Shown: positions 18,181 through 28,022, numbered from the stretch's first letter. The stretch is DNA of 64,000 nucleotides from Luteibacter anthropi (GCF_011759365.1 NZ_JAARLZ010000001.1:62001-126000), one strand, 5' to 3'. The notes: generated by a model from the sequence alone, not told the origin. A program made the numbers and translations.

Positions 18181-18245
18181 CTTCACCTCAGTGAAGGTCT
18201 TGGCGCCCAACGACGTAATCGTTTACATGTAACGTCATTTACGTG
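18181..18245. promoter_or_regulatory. Regulatory dyads upstream of the GH3 gene
   Basis: A 6-bp-stem hairpin CTTCACCTCAGTGAAG (18181-18196) follows the sensor kinase stop. A perfect 10-bp palindrome TTACATGTAA (18223-18232) lies inside a longer set of TTTAC half-sites (GTTTACATG and CATTTACGTG). Repressor operators of this look are common before glycoside hydrolase genes; which regulator binds is unknown. Confidence 0.4.
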
Positions 18246-18318
18246 CCCACTGCACGGATCGATGCCGGTATCCTAGCCCGCTTCCGGCCACGGCCGACGC
18301 TTTGCAGAACGCACCGAC

Positions 18319-20493
18319 ATGACTCGTGACTCCCGCATCGAAGACCTCATCACCCGCATGACCGTGGAGGAAAAGGTCGGCCAGCTCGGCATCTTCGCCG
18401 ATGCCGTGCGCCCCTTCGCCCCGGACATCAACCCCGAGGTCAACGCGCGTGGCGCGGCCGAAGTGCTGGAGCAGATCCGTGCAGGCACGGTCGGCGCACT
18501 GTTCAATGGCGTGGGTGCCACGGAAGGACGCGAAGCCCAGCGCGTCGCCATCGAGGAGAGCCGCCTGGGGATTCCCCTGCTTTTCGGCTCCGATGTCATC
18601 CACGGCATGCGCACGGTGTTTCCTATTCCGCTGGGCGAAGCCGCCAGCTTCGAACCGGATCTTGCCGAGCGCACGGCGCGCGTCACCGCCGTCGAGGCCA
18701 CGGCTGCCGGCGTACACTGGACATTCGCTCCGGCCGTGGATATTTCGCGCGACCAGCGCTGGGGACGTGTCGCGGAAGGCTCCGGCGAGGATGTCGTGCT
18801 GGGTTCGGCCTTTGCTGCTGCGCGTGTACGTGGCTTCCAGGGCACGGACCTGACGGCCCCGGATTCGCTGCTCGCCACGCCCAAGCACTTTGCCGCCTAT
18901 GGTGCGGTTGCCGGCGGCATGGAATACAACACCGTGGACATCGCACCGCAAACCCTGCGTGACGTGCACCTGCCGCCGTTCAAGGCGGCGCTCGATGCCG
19001 GCGCCATCACCATCATGAGCGCGTTCAACGACATCAACGGCGTACCCGCCTCGGCCAATCGCGAGCTGATGACGGGCGTTCTTCGTGACGAGTGGGGCTT
19101 CGGCGGGTTTGTGGTGTCCGACTACACCGCGGACATGGAACTGATCGCGCATGGCTATGCCGCCGACGAGCGAGACGCCGCGCGCCTCGCTTTTCTTGCT
19201 GGCGTCGACATGAGCATGCAGAGCGGATACTACGCAGAGCACCTGGCCGATCTTGTTGCGAGCGGTGATGTTCCGATGGACGTACTCGACGAAGGCGTGC
19301 GGCGCGTATTGCGGGTGAAGGAAACCATCGGCCTGTTCGATAATCCGTATCGTTCGCTTGACCCCGATGTGGAAGCCGATACCTCGAAGCTCGCTGGGCA
19401 CGACGCCCTGGCGCGCGATGCGTCCCGTCGTTCCATCGTGATGCTGAAGAACGATGGCGTGCTTCCCCTGCGCAAGTCCGGTACGCGGATCGCGCTGATC
19501 GGCCCGTTCGCCGAAGACCGCGACCACATCGAAGGATGCTGGACGCTCTTCGGCGACAAGACGCGTTATGTCGACATCGCCAGCGGCATCCGCGATGCAC
19601 TTCAGGGCAGTGAACTGGACATCGTGGCCGGCAGCGGCATCGAGGAAGCCATCGATGGCGGCATCGAAGCCGCCGTCGCCGCCGCCCGGCGCGCCGACGT
19701 GGTGCTGCTGGCCATCGGCGAGCCGCAGAACTATTCCGGTGAAGCCCAGTCCCGCACGCAGATCGTGGTGCCCGCTGCCCAACAGGCGCTCGCCGAAGCC
19801 GTAGCCGCCACCGGTACGCCCGTGGTCGTGCTGCTGAAGAACGGTCGCGCCCTCGCCCTGTCGGGGGCGGTTCGCGATGCGAACGCCATCCTCGTCACCT
19901 GGTTCCTCGGCACCCAGGCAGGTCACGCTATCGGTGACGTTGTTTTCGGTGACTACAACCCGTCCGCCCGCCTGCCCGTCAGCTTCCCGCAGGACTCGGG
20001 CCAGCAGCCCTTCTTCTACAACCATGCGCGCACGGGCCGTCCCGAACTGACAGACCAGCCGTCGGCCTTCAAGGCACGTTATCGCGAAGCCACCTTCGAG
20101 GCGCTGTATCCCTTCGGGCACGGCCTCAGCTACACGCGCTTCAGCTATACACCGCCATCGGTAAAGACCACGGCAGCCTGGGACGACACCATCGTCATCA
20201 CCGCCACGGTCACCAATACCGGCGAGGTCACCGGCGAGGAAGTGGTGCAGCTGTATATCCACGATCGTGTCGCCAGCCGCGTGAGGCCCGTGCGTGAGTT
20301 GAAGGCCTTCCGCAAGATCCTCCTTGCACCGGGCGCATCGGAAGAGCTGTCGTTCGAACTGACCCGCCGCGACCTGGCTTTCACCCACGTCGACGGACGC
20401 ACCTTCGAGGCGGAACCCGGATTGTTCGACGTGTGGATCAGTGGTTCGTCCACCACGGGTGACATGGCGTCGTTCACGCTGACGAAACCCTGA
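18319..20493 (+). CDS. bglX: Glycoside hydrolase family 3 beta-glucosidase
   Basis: 724 residues with the GH3 N-terminal barrel (IEDLITRMTVEEKVGQLG, LLFGSDVIHGMRTVFPIPLG, LLATPKHFAAYG), the nucleophile Asp268 in FVVSDYTAD, the GH3 C-terminal domain (SIVMLKNDGVLPL, LIGPFAEDRD) and a terminal fibronectin III-like domain (TATVTNTGEVTGEEVVQLYI). BglX proteins are usually periplasmic, but no signal peptide is seen from this ATG, so this copy may be cytosolic. It would release glucose from beta-glucosides or cello-oligosaccharides. Confidence 0.9.
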   Translation: MTRDSRIEDLITRMTVEEKVGQLGIFADAVRPFAPDINPEVNARGAAEVLEQIRAGTVGALFNGVGATEGREAQRVAIEESRLGIPLLFGSDVIHGMRTVFPIPLGEAASFEPDLAERTARVTAVEATAAGVHWTFAPAVDISRDQRWGRVAEGSGEDVVLGSAFAAARVRGFQGTDLTAPDSLLATPKHFAAYGAVAGGMEYNTVDIAPQTLRDVHLPPFKAALDAGAITIMSAFNDINGVPASANRELMTGVLRDEWGFGGFVVSDYTADMELIAHGYAADERDAARLAFLAGVDMSMQSGYYAEHLADLVASGDVPMDVLDEGVRRVLRVKETIGLFDNPYRSLDPDVEADTSKLAGHDALARDASRRSIVMLKNDGVLPLRKSGTRIALIGPFAEDRDHIEGCWTLFGDKTRYVDIASGIRDALQGSELDIVAGSGIEEAIDGGIEAAVAAARRADVVLLAIGEPQNYSGEAQSRTQIVVPAAQQALAEAVAATGTPVVVLLKNGRALALSGAVRDANAILVTWFLGTQAGHAIGDVVFGDYNPSARLPVSFPQDSGQQPFFYNHARTGRPELTDQPSAFKARYREATFEALYPFGHGLSYTRFSYTPPSVKTTAAWDDTIVITATVTNTGEVTGEEVVQLYIHDRVASRVRPVRELKAFRKILLAPGASEELSFELTRRDLAFTHVDGRTFEAEPGLFDVWISGSSTTGDMASFTLTKP

Positions 20494-20539
20494 TACGACA
20501 TGGTCTAAGCTTCGTCCTGTCCCCTGACGGAGCCACACC

Positions 20540-21316
20540 ATGCACGATCTGGAAGGCAAGGTTGCCCTTGTCACCGGCGCGGCCAGCGGTATCGGTCGCG
20601 CTATTGCCGAAGCCTATGCAAAAGCCGGCGCACGCGTCGTCATCGCCGACATCGACCACGACAAGGCCAGCGAAGCCGCACGCGCGATAGGAAACGGTGC
20701 CATGGGCATCGCCATGGATGTCACCGACGAAGAACAGGTCGACGACGGTTTCGCGCGCACGCAACGTGAGCTTGGGCCGGTGGACATCCTGGCCAGCAAT
20801 GCCGGCGTGCAGATCGTCGCCCCCCTGGTGGATTTCCATTTCGCCGACTGGAAGCGCATGCTGGCCATCCATCTTGATGGCGCCTTCCTTACCTCACGTG
20901 CGGCGATGCGGCAGATGAAGAAAAAAGGCCACGGTGGAGCGATCATCCTCATGGGTTCGGCCCACTCCCATGTCGCCTCGAAACTGAAGGCGCCCTACGT
21001 CACCGCCAAGCACGGCCTGCTGGGGCTGGCACGCACCATCGCAAAGGAGGGAGCCACGGATGGCATCCGCGCGAATGTGCTGTGCCCCGGCTTCGTGCGG
21101 ACGCCGCTGGTGGACAAGCAGATCCCTGAGCAGGCCAGGGAGCTGGGTATCGACGAGGATGCCGTGATTCGCGATGTCATGCTTCGTGACACGGTGGATG
21201 GCGAATTCACCACCCTCGCTGATATCGCCGATACGGCGCTGTTTCTTGCCAGTTTCCGCTCGAACGCGCTTACAGGCCAATCGATCGTGGTAAGCCATGG
21301 CTGGTACATGCAGTAG
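20540..21316 (+). CDS. bdhA: 3-hydroxybutyrate dehydrogenase (SDR family)
   Basis: 258 residues. Rossmann motif [16 protein letters not shown] motif SNAGVQ, catalytic Ser in GSAHSHVAS, and the YVTAK catalytic Tyr-Lys. The substrate-loop block [20 protein letters not shown] and [10 protein letters not shown] is specific to D-3-hydroxybutyrate dehydrogenases, which interconvert 3-hydroxybutyrate and acetoacetate with NAD. GGAG lies 7 bases before ATG. It is 46 bp after the GH3 gene and may be cotranscribed. A 7-bp inverted repeat (AGGCAGC/GCTGCCT, 21333-21367) lies just downstream. Confidence 0.9.
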   Translation: MHDLEGKVALVTGAASGIGRAIAEAYAKAGARVVIADIDHDKASEAARAIGNGAMGIAMDVTDEEQVDDGFARTQRELGPVDILASNAGVQIVAPLVDFHFADWKRMLAIHLDGAFLTSRAAMRQMKKKGHGGAIILMGSAHSHVASKLKAPYVTAKHGLLGLARTIAKEGATDGIRANVLCPGFVRTPLVDKQIPEQARELGIDEDAVIRDVMLRDTVDGEFTTLADIADTALFLASFRSNALTGQSIVVSHGWYMQ

Positions 21317-21460
21317 ATATCGCCCACATGGCAGGCAGCTCCTGGTACCAGCCGACCGGGGCTGCCTCCTGTAGAAGACACGCTTTGCCCTCCGTAGCCT
21401 GATGGGCCGCTAACGGAAAGAAGGATGGCCATGAAGGCCCCTTCGTCAGGAGGATGAAGC

Positions 21461-22825
21461 TTGTCACGACGACACCCCGCGAAACCCGCATACCTCTTCG
21501 CCCTGATGGGTGCCCTGGCATCGCCCTCGATGGCTACGCCCAGCGTGGCATGGGAACGCTGCCCTGCCAGCTATTTCTTTCACCCTGGTGAAGGCAGCGA
21601 TGCCCGCTTGCAATGCGCCGAGCTGGACGTTCCCCTGAGCTATCGCAACGACGACGGCCAGACTACCCGGGTGAAGGTCATGCGCGTGCATGGCGGTCCG
21701 GATGTGCAGATCAAGCCCGCCATCTCGGTGAACCTCGGCGGTCCGGGATCGGACAACCGCCAGGCATTCGCAAACCTGGCAAGCGTCTGGCTATCTATCC
21801 CCGCACATGACGTCGAGCTGGGATCCTTTCGCCGCATCATGGATACCTATGACCTGACTTTCGTGCTTCCACGCGGCCTGGATCCCGATCGTCCCATGCA
21901 GTGCGATGCGCTGGACACCAGGGCCTGGGAGTCCTTCCTCGAACAGCCTGTCGACCTTCGCTGGAATGCCCTTGTCCGCGAGGCGAGTCGTTTCGCAATG
22001 GCTTGTGGCCGACAGGCCATGAACGCCCAGGTTGACACGGATACGCATGCACGCGATATCGATCGCCTGCGTTCTGCCATGGCGCTGGATCGCATTCACC
22101 TGTTCGGCCAGTCGTACGGAAGCTGGGTGGCGCTCTGGTATGCCTCGCTCTTCCCACACCAGGTAGGCAGGACGGTCCTGGACGGTGCCATGGATATCGG
22201 ACGCCGTCTCGACAAGGCCGTCATCGACGATCTGGAAGAAAAGGATCGCCTGCTGGTGGTCTCCGCCTTGCAACCCATGGCAGATTCCCCGGCGACCTAC
22301 GGTCTTGGCGACAATATGGTAGCCATCGCGGGCAAGTTGTTGCGCATGGATCGCTCGCTCCGGGTAGGTTTTGCATCCCTGTTCTACGGGGCACCGAGCG
22401 TTCTTGCCGCGATCCGCGTTGCCGAATGGGTCGATCGCTTTGACGCCACCCAAGTCTCCCGCCTGGTGGAGACCTATCGCTTCAGTCCCTCCGCCGAGGT
22501 CGACCGCCGTGCACGGAGCAGCGCCCGCGCATACCTCGAACGCATGGGGGTCGCCGCCCTGCATAGCGCACAGCCCTTCGATGCGGCCGAAGGCATGGAC
22601 ATTGCGGTGAACTACGCTGTGCATTGCAATGACACACCATGGGACCGTTCGCTGGACAACTGGAAGCGCTTCGCCACCCATAGCCTGGACTGGACGGTCA
22701 GCGCGCGTACCGTCGACATGCTGGTGCCGCTTATCTGTGCGCTATGGCCGCGCCAGGACATACCTGCACCGCCCATCGACAACATCGCGAAGCTGTCGTC
22801 ACTGCTTATCGTCAACAGCGAGTAA
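21461..22825 (+). CDS. Secreted S33-type alpha/beta hydrolase, truncated by in-frame TAA
   Basis: First of four tandem paralogues. TTG start at 21461, with AGGAGG 6 bases upstream. A signal peptide (ending near SPSMATP) is followed by the S33 tripeptidyl-aminopeptidase-like core: oxyanion NLGGPG, and nucleophile Ser218 in LFGQSYGSW. The frame stops at codon 455 (TAA 22823-22825) directly before the expected catalytic Asp: paralogues read GEYDRTTTW where this reads NSE-stop-DRVTPW. One base change (TAC to TAA) explains it. As it stands the product lacks catalytic Asp and His and should be inactive. Confidence 0.8.
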   Translation: MSRRHPAKPAYLFALMGALASPSMATPSVAWERCPASYFFHPGEGSDARLQCAELDVPLSYRNDDGQTTRVKVMRVHGGPDVQIKPAISVNLGGPGSDNRQAFANLASVWLSIPAHDVELGSFRRIMDTYDLTFVLPRGLDPDRPMQCDALDTRAWESFLEQPVDLRWNALVREASRFAMACGRQAMNAQVDTDTHARDIDRLRSAMALDRIHLFGQSYGSWVALWYASLFPHQVGRTVLDGAMDIGRRLDKAVIDDLEEKDRLLVVSALQPMADSPATYGLGDNMVAIAGKLLRMDRSLRVGFASLFYGAPSVLAAIRVAEWVDRFDATQVSRLVETYRFSPSAEVDRRARSSARAYLERMGVAALHSAQPFDAAEGMDIAVNYAVHCNDTPWDRSLDNWKRFATHSLDWTVSARTVDMLVPLICALWPRQDIPAPPIDNIAKLSSLLIVNSE

Positions 22826-23074
22826 GACCGCGTCACGCCGTGGGCGTCGGTACAGCGTCTGCTCGACCGCTACCCGCGTGCCCGTGCGGTGAAGCTCCGC
22901 GGCTCGGCCATGCACGGCCTGGTAGGACTGAGGGAGGCGCCATGCGTAGAGCATGACGTTGGCCGTTACCTGCTCGATGACCGCCTGCCTCCACTGCGCA
23001 CGACCGAGTGCGAGCTGGAGACGGACAACCGCACGACGACCATGCCTGCCGTCGGTCGTGATGAACTGCGCTGA
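22826..23074 (+). pseudogene. Detached C-terminal part of the preceding hydrolase
   Basis: After the TAA the same frame continues for 82 codons with clear family sequence: DRVTPW (catalytic Asp), YPRARAV, SAMHGLVG (catalytic His), CVEHDVGRYLLDDRLPP, LRTTEC, ending at TGA 23072-23074, only 9 bp before the next paralogue. With this piece the protein would have about 537 residues, like its siblings. The conserved remainder suggests a recent nonsense change or, less likely, stop-codon read-through. Confidence 0.78.
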
Positions 23075-23083
23075 GGAAAGGAC

Positions 23084-24637
23084 ATGTCACATACCCGCCT
23101 GCGACTCATGGCCGTTGCCCTCGCCTTCGCTTTCAGCGGCAACACGCAAGCAACGCAACTCCTCTGGGGCCCGTGCCCCTGGTCGTCACCGTCGGATACT
23201 TCACGCGTGACGTGCAGCCGCCTGAGGGTGCCTGTCGACCACGATGTACCCACGGGCCCGGCCATGGACATCGGGATCATGCGCATCCCTGCCATGCGTT
23301 CCGATGTACGTGAAGGAGCGATCTTCTTTCACTTCGGTGGTCCCGGCCTGCATCCCCGTGATTTCCTGCCTTCGATGATCGCGCGCTGGGAAACCTACGA
23401 CGCCGCCGATCCACTGCATGGCGACAAGCGACGGATCGCTGAACGCTACGATGCCATCGCCGTCATCCCGCGAGGCCTGCCAGGTGGCACCCGTGTCAGT
23501 TGCGAGGCACTGGCGCAGGATGAACCGCGGCGACCATCGCGTCCGCCGGATGATGCCCAATGGCAGGAGATGCTCGGCTACACGCGGGCCGTGGTCGATG
23601 CATGCCAGAACGAACCCCTGGCACCCTTTATCGACACGTATCAACACATAGGCGATACGGAAGCTGTACGCGTGGCGCTCGGAGAGCCTTACGTCAACTA
23701 CTTCGGAACCTCCTACGGCACCCGGGTTGCGATGGCCTACGCTTCACGGTATCCCGGATCGGTCCGCCGACTCCTGCTGGATTCCTCGATCGATCCCACC
23801 GTGAGCGTCGCAACGCTTCTGGACCAGGGCGTGGAAGAGCGTGACCGCATCGTGTCGCGGCAGGCCATCGGGCTGGCAGCGAATGATCCTTCACGCTGGC
23901 AGCTTGGCGCGGATCGAGAGGCGATACGCCTGCGCGTGAAGCAGATGCCGGGCGACCTGCGGGGTAACGTCGTGCCATGGCTGGACGGACCGGAAACACT
24001 GGCTGCCGCCCTCACGCTCTCGGACTGGATGGCCGGCACGGCCCATGCAGCTGCCGATGATCTCAGGAAGCGCGTGGCGGAATACCGGTTTCACGTTGAC
24101 GACGACACCCATCAGTTGATCCGCTCACGTGCCGAATGGCTGGTGGAAATGCATGCCGGCGAACGGCCTGATATCGATGCGGACGAGCTTTCGGCGTTGT
24201 CCGTCAACCTCATGACCCTCTGCAACGACGAGCGCTGGACTACATCCACCGATGAGATCCGTGACATGACGTCCATGCTGGCCCGGCGACACATCACGTG
24301 GGACGGGCGCGAAGCGGCCCAGAAGCTCGTTTGTGCCCACTGGCCGCATCGCCTCCAGCGTCCGGCAGCATCCGTGCCGGTCATGCCGCCCCGACCCTTT
24401 CTCATGATTCAGGCCGAGTACGATGCCTACACGCCATTGCGGGGCGCTGCCCGCATGGCCGACCGGATGGAAGGTGCCCACCTCGTGGTCGGTCGCGGCC
24501 TGCAAGGCCATTACCTTTTCGACCGTACCGATACACCGTGCATCGAACAGGCAGCCGGCCGCTATCTGCTCAGTGGCGAGCTGCCAACGCTGAAACATAC
24601 GTCGTGCCCGGGCCAATCGCGAAAGACATCACCGTAG
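23084..24637 (+). CDS. Secreted S33-type alpha/beta hydrolase (intact triad)
   Basis: 517 residues; signal peptide ending near NTQATQ. The core has the oxyanion block FHFGGPG (83-88), Ser210 in YFGTSYGTRVAMAYA, Asp447 in AEYDAYTP and His476 in LQGHYLF, so the whole catalytic triad is present. The C-terminal CIEQAAGRYLLSGELP block is shared by all paralogues. The family includes secreted tripeptidyl and prolyl aminopeptidases; an exopeptidase role in the periplasm is likely, with substrate unknown. ATG is preceded by AGGAAAGGA, and the gene lies 9 bp after the broken paralogue. Confidence 0.85.
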   Translation: MSHTRLRLMAVALAFAFSGNTQATQLLWGPCPWSSPSDTSRVTCSRLRVPVDHDVPTGPAMDIGIMRIPAMRSDVREGAIFFHFGGPGLHPRDFLPSMIARWETYDAADPLHGDKRRIAERYDAIAVIPRGLPGGTRVSCEALAQDEPRRPSRPPDDAQWQEMLGYTRAVVDACQNEPLAPFIDTYQHIGDTEAVRVALGEPYVNYFGTSYGTRVAMAYASRYPGSVRRLLLDSSIDPTVSVATLLDQGVEERDRIVSRQAIGLAANDPSRWQLGADREAIRLRVKQMPGDLRGNVVPWLDGPETLAAALTLSDWMAGTAHAAADDLRKRVAEYRFHVDDDTHQLIRSRAEWLVEMHAGERPDIDADELSALSVNLMTLCNDERWTTSTDEIRDMTSMLARRHITWDGREAAQKLVCAHWPHRLQRPAASVPVMPPRPFLMIQAEYDAYTPLRGAARMADRMEGAHLVVGRGLQGHYLFDRTDTPCIEQAAGRYLLSGELPTLKHTSCPGQSRKTSP

Positions 24638-24690
24638 AAGCCGCCGACATCCGCGGCCGACATGCATTTCCTTCAGACATGGAATTGACC

Positions 24691-24711
24691 TGCCTACGCT
24701 GAGCGTAGGCA
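24691..24711. terminator. 9-bp hairpin after the second hydrolase
   Basis: TGCCTACGC-TGA-GCGTAGGCA is a perfect 9-bp stem with a 3-base loop in the gap between the second and third hydrolase genes. There is no T-run, so termination is uncertain; it could limit read-through or stabilise the upstream transcript. Confidence 0.4.
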
Positions 24712-24805
24712 AGATCCCACAGGCTTGCGTCCTTCTACTGGCTAGTCTGGCCACCCTCCGCCGAAAAGATCGCGGGCGGCCATGTCGCGTCAAAAGGAGT
24801 TCGTC

Positions 24806-26335
24806 ATGAGGAATGCGCTGCTGCTCCTGCTTACCCTTCTCATCACCTCCGGTGCCTGCGCATCCGTCACCACTCCTGCGAGCGGTGACGGCTTTGTGCC
24901 GGTCACCTGTGATCGCGCCATCGCCAGTTCGCCCCTGATGGCCTCTCGCATCACATGCCATGTCTTGTCCGTCCCGCTCGATCACACCAATCCCTCGAAT
25001 CCAGCGCGCATCCGGCTTGCCGTTTACAGGATCGCAGCACGCCTTCCTCAGTCGCGCATAGGAACACTTCTGGTACAGCCTGATGGCTTCAACCAGGACC
25101 CCCTGGCATCTCTCACGAAAGTTGCGGAGCAGAGGTTTCAACGCCCGGGACCATCGGAACCCGAATCACTGTTGACGCTGGCCGATCATTTCGACCTCGT
25201 GACCCTTCAACCGCGAGGCACGGGTGACACGCAACTCCGGTGCACGCAGATGTCGGCAGGCGCTGCCAGTCGCTACCTGCTCGATCCGTCTGATGACGCG
25301 GCATGGCATCAGTGGGTGGCAGAAGCTCGCGCTTTTGCCATGTCATGTGGCCCCAATGCAGCGTTCCTTGGGACCACGCAGGCCGTCAATGATATCGATG
25401 CACTGCGTACCATGCTCGGCGAGCCGTCCCTTTATTTTTATGCACAGGGGCGTGGGGCTTGGATAACGACCTGGTATGCCGCCGCACATCCCGACACGAC
25501 AGCACGAATGCTGCTCGATGGTGCGATATCGTTTCATCTGCGCCGCTTTCCCTGGCAGACCAACGTCCATCAGGTGTACCGTGAGCGCATGCTGCGCGAA
25601 AGCCTTGTGCGTCCCGCCATCGACCTTGCTACTGGCGACGTCCCGGAGCAGACGACCACCAGCATCATGCAGCGCCTCCGGCACATGCCACTTGTATTTC
25701 GGCGCGCCTGGCACGACCGGTTGAATCAACCCACCGATATCATGGCTGCGCTTGCCGTGGCGGACCGATGGCCCCTCCTTCTTTCCGGCGAGCGTATCCG
25801 GGAAATGAATCGTCACCGCTTTCATCCAGACCCAGCGCTCAATGCAAGGATTCGCCATGCTGCCGGCGATCTCCTTGAAGCCATGCCCGCCGACCACGCC
25901 GCATGGGATCGCCAGGGGATCGATGGCGCGACACTTGCGACGCTATGCAACGATTCACCTCACCAGACGGATGTTGATGCATTGCGTGCCGACGAATCCT
26001 TTCATCGTGATGTCTTCTCGTTACCCGATACGGATGCCATCGTGCATGGAGTGGCGTGTCATGCATGGCCCTTCGGATCATCGAATCGTCCGCTTCCGCA
26101 GACAAGCTCAAAGGCTCCATCCATCATGATGATTCACGCCGGTGTCGATCATATGGCGCCACCGGGCGGAGTAGAAGGTGTGGCACACGATTACCCCAAT
26201 GCCTATCTTGTAGTTGAGTCGTCATTGGCAGCTCGCCCTGTGTTCGGACACCCCGCAAGCCAGTGTGCAACGCGCATGGCTCTCGATTACCTCATGACAG
26301 GCCGGTTGCCCGCCACCCATATCACCCGCTGTTAG
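24806..26335 (+). CDS. Secreted S33-type hydrolase paralogue without nucleophile Ser
   Basis: 509 residues from ATG 24806, which has AAGGAG 6 bases upstream (an in-frame ATG at 24782 does not). A strong signal peptide (RNALLLLLTLLITSGACAS) is followed by the family fold. At the nucleophile elbow the paralogues' GTSYG is here AQGRG, with Gly215 in place of Ser. The oxyanion GGPG block is replaced by QPDGFN. The acid block AGVDHMAPP and a His (FGHPASQC) remain. It is therefore a likely pseudo-enzyme. The C-terminal RMALDYLMTGRLP motif keeps the family signature. Open frame and good ribosome site argue against simple decay. Confidence 0.78.
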   Translation: MRNALLLLLTLLITSGACASVTTPASGDGFVPVTCDRAIASSPLMASRITCHVLSVPLDHTNPSNPARIRLAVYRIAARLPQSRIGTLLVQPDGFNQDPLASLTKVAEQRFQRPGPSEPESLLTLADHFDLVTLQPRGTGDTQLRCTQMSAGAASRYLLDPSDDAAWHQWVAEARAFAMSCGPNAAFLGTTQAVNDIDALRTMLGEPSLYFYAQGRGAWITTWYAAAHPDTTARMLLDGAISFHLRRFPWQTNVHQVYRERMLRESLVRPAIDLATGDVPEQTTTSIMQRLRHMPLVFRRAWHDRLNQPTDIMAALAVADRWPLLLSGERIREMNRHRFHPDPALNARIRHAAGDLLEAMPADHAAWDRQGIDGATLATLCNDSPHQTDVDALRADESFHRDVFSLPDTDAIVHGVACHAWPFGSSNRPLPQTSSKAPSIMMIHAGVDHMAPPGGVEGVAHDYPNAYLVVESSLAARPVFGHPASQCATRMALDYLMTGRLPATHITRC

Positions 26336-26467
26336 CCGGACGTCTCCGCACGAGGGCCTGACGATGCCCGTCCATTCCATGGAGAGGGATGGCATATCGT
26401 CCGGATGCCGCGCGTTCGCGGTCACCCGGCATCCGTTTCCCGACCGCGATCACAAGGAAGATATCGC

Positions 26468-28018
26468 ATGCAAGGACTTGCTCTACGTACGTTACCCCTT
26501 CTTCTCATGGGGTGTTTTTCTGCACATGCCTCACATTCCGCCACCATCGCATGGCGAACCTGCGATGGCATCGTCGATCATCAGGACATCGAAGCGCTGG
26601 GCCCGCGATTGAAATGCGGGAAGCTTGAGGTACCGTTCGACCATGCCCGCCCCGGCGATAGTCGCACCCTCGCACTGGATGTCGTTCTTGCCACGGCAGG
26701 CGCACCTTCTGCTACGCAGCGCACACTGCTTCTCGAAGGCAGTGAAAAGCACGCGAACCTCCCGGCCAGGGCGGTACAAGCATGGGATGCTGCCATGTCC
26801 GGCGCCAGCAACGGGGCACTGGGCGACCTCGCAGATGCCTTCGACATCGTGGCGCTGGCCAATCGCCATGACATCTGGAAGCCTTCCGCCGGTTGCGCCA
26901 CGCTTGATCTCGCGGCACTTGAACGTGTTTCGACCGATCCGGAAGACAACCAGGCATGGGATTATTTCAAAGACTATGCGGGCCGATGTGCGGATGAAGC
27001 GCAGCACCTTGGCACGTCGCAGCGTGCGGCCGACGTTGAGTGGCTTCGCCGGGCGCTGGGTATCGACAAGCTGGATATTCTCGCCGGTGGCCACGGCGCC
27101 GGGCTCGTGACCTCCTACGCAACGCAATATCCGCAGTCCACAGGTCGCGTGCTCATCGACAACGGTATCAACCTGGACCACGGCTGGGACCGCTACTTCG
27201 TCGGATCCGCCGAATCGCTGGAGCGTGAACGCCATCGGCAGGCCTATGTGCCCGCCGCCATGGAACCCCGCCGCTGGGAGCTGGGTGACTCGGCCCAGGA
27301 AGTACGGGATAACGTCTTCGGCCGGGTTCCTATGCTCTTTCGTACGCGCTGGGCAGGGCTTCTGTGGGAACCGGCCGATCTTCGCGCTGCCGTGGAGGTC
27401 GCACGTCTCTATCTCAACGCCGACGATGTAGCGCGCAAGGACATGCTCTCACAGGTGGAGCATCATCGATTCATGATCGATGATGCCGATGACGCTCGTG
27501 TGCGTCGCACGGCACGAGCCATGGTCGCCGCATTTCCGGAGCAAGGCATCTGGCGTCTGGGCACATTCCGTGCGTCGTTCCTTCCGGCGCTATGCAACGA
27601 TCTTTCGCTCCGGCGCGATGAAGAGGGCGTGCGCCAGTGGCTGCGTAGTGCCCAGGACCAATGGCTTCACTGGGATCAGCGGATGATTGCCGCGATGGTC
27701 GTGTGCAGCCAGTGGAAGGAAAGCAGCCAGCCGAAAGCCACCCTCGATGCACTGTCGAAACTGCCACCTTTCGTATGGCTGCATTACGGCGAGCACCGGA
27801 CCTACCCCCTTGCGGCGGTACAGCCCTATCTGGACGAGCTGCCCAATGTTAGGCAGGTGGTGATCGGCGGCCCGCAGGCGGTGGTGAACGGCAGGCCGAA
27901 CCTGTATGCGCTCGGCCCGGCCCAGCCGTGTGCGGGCCAGATCGGTGCGCATTATCTTCTCACGGGCGAAACCCCATCCCAGAGTGTTACCGCCTGCCCG
28001 GCGCAAGGCACACCATAA
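26468..28018 (+). CDS. Secreted S33-type hydrolase paralogue with whole triad lost
   Basis: 516 residues from ATG 26468, preceded by AAGGAAG. The signal region LRTLPLLLMGCFSAHAS carries a possible lipobox (LMGC, Cys16), so it may be a lipoprotein. The elbow is AGGHG, with Gly208 for Ser; the acid block is LHYGEHRTYP (His for Asp); the His block is RPNLYALG (Asn for His). The oxyanion GGPG is also missing (LLLEGSEKH). Family signature GAHYLLTGETP is kept at the C-terminus. It should bind rather than cleave. It is the last gene of the array and ends before a strong bidirectional terminator. Confidence 0.76.
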   Translation: MQGLALRTLPLLLMGCFSAHASHSATIAWRTCDGIVDHQDIEALGPRLKCGKLEVPFDHARPGDSRTLALDVVLATAGAPSATQRTLLLEGSEKHANLPARAVQAWDAAMSGASNGALGDLADAFDIVALANRHDIWKPSAGCATLDLAALERVSTDPEDNQAWDYFKDYAGRCADEAQHLGTSQRAADVEWLRRALGIDKLDILAGGHGAGLVTSYATQYPQSTGRVLIDNGINLDHGWDRYFVGSAESLERERHRQAYVPAAMEPRRWELGDSAQEVRDNVFGRVPMLFRTRWAGLLWEPADLRAAVEVARLYLNADDVARKDMLSQVEHHRFMIDDADDARVRRTARAMVAAFPEQGIWRLGTFRASFLPALCNDLSLRRDEEGVRQWLRSAQDQWLHWDQRMIAAMVVCSQWKESSQPKATLDALSKLPPFVWLHYGEHRTYPLAAVQPYLDELPNVRQVVIGGPQAVVNGRPNLYALGPAQPCAGQIGAHYLLTGETPSQSVTACPAQGTP

Positions 28019-28022
28019 ACAA

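Noticed and set aside
18235-20574. 779-codon open frame antisense to the GH3 gene
   Set aside because: Shadow frame of the beta-glucosidase with no recognisable domain.
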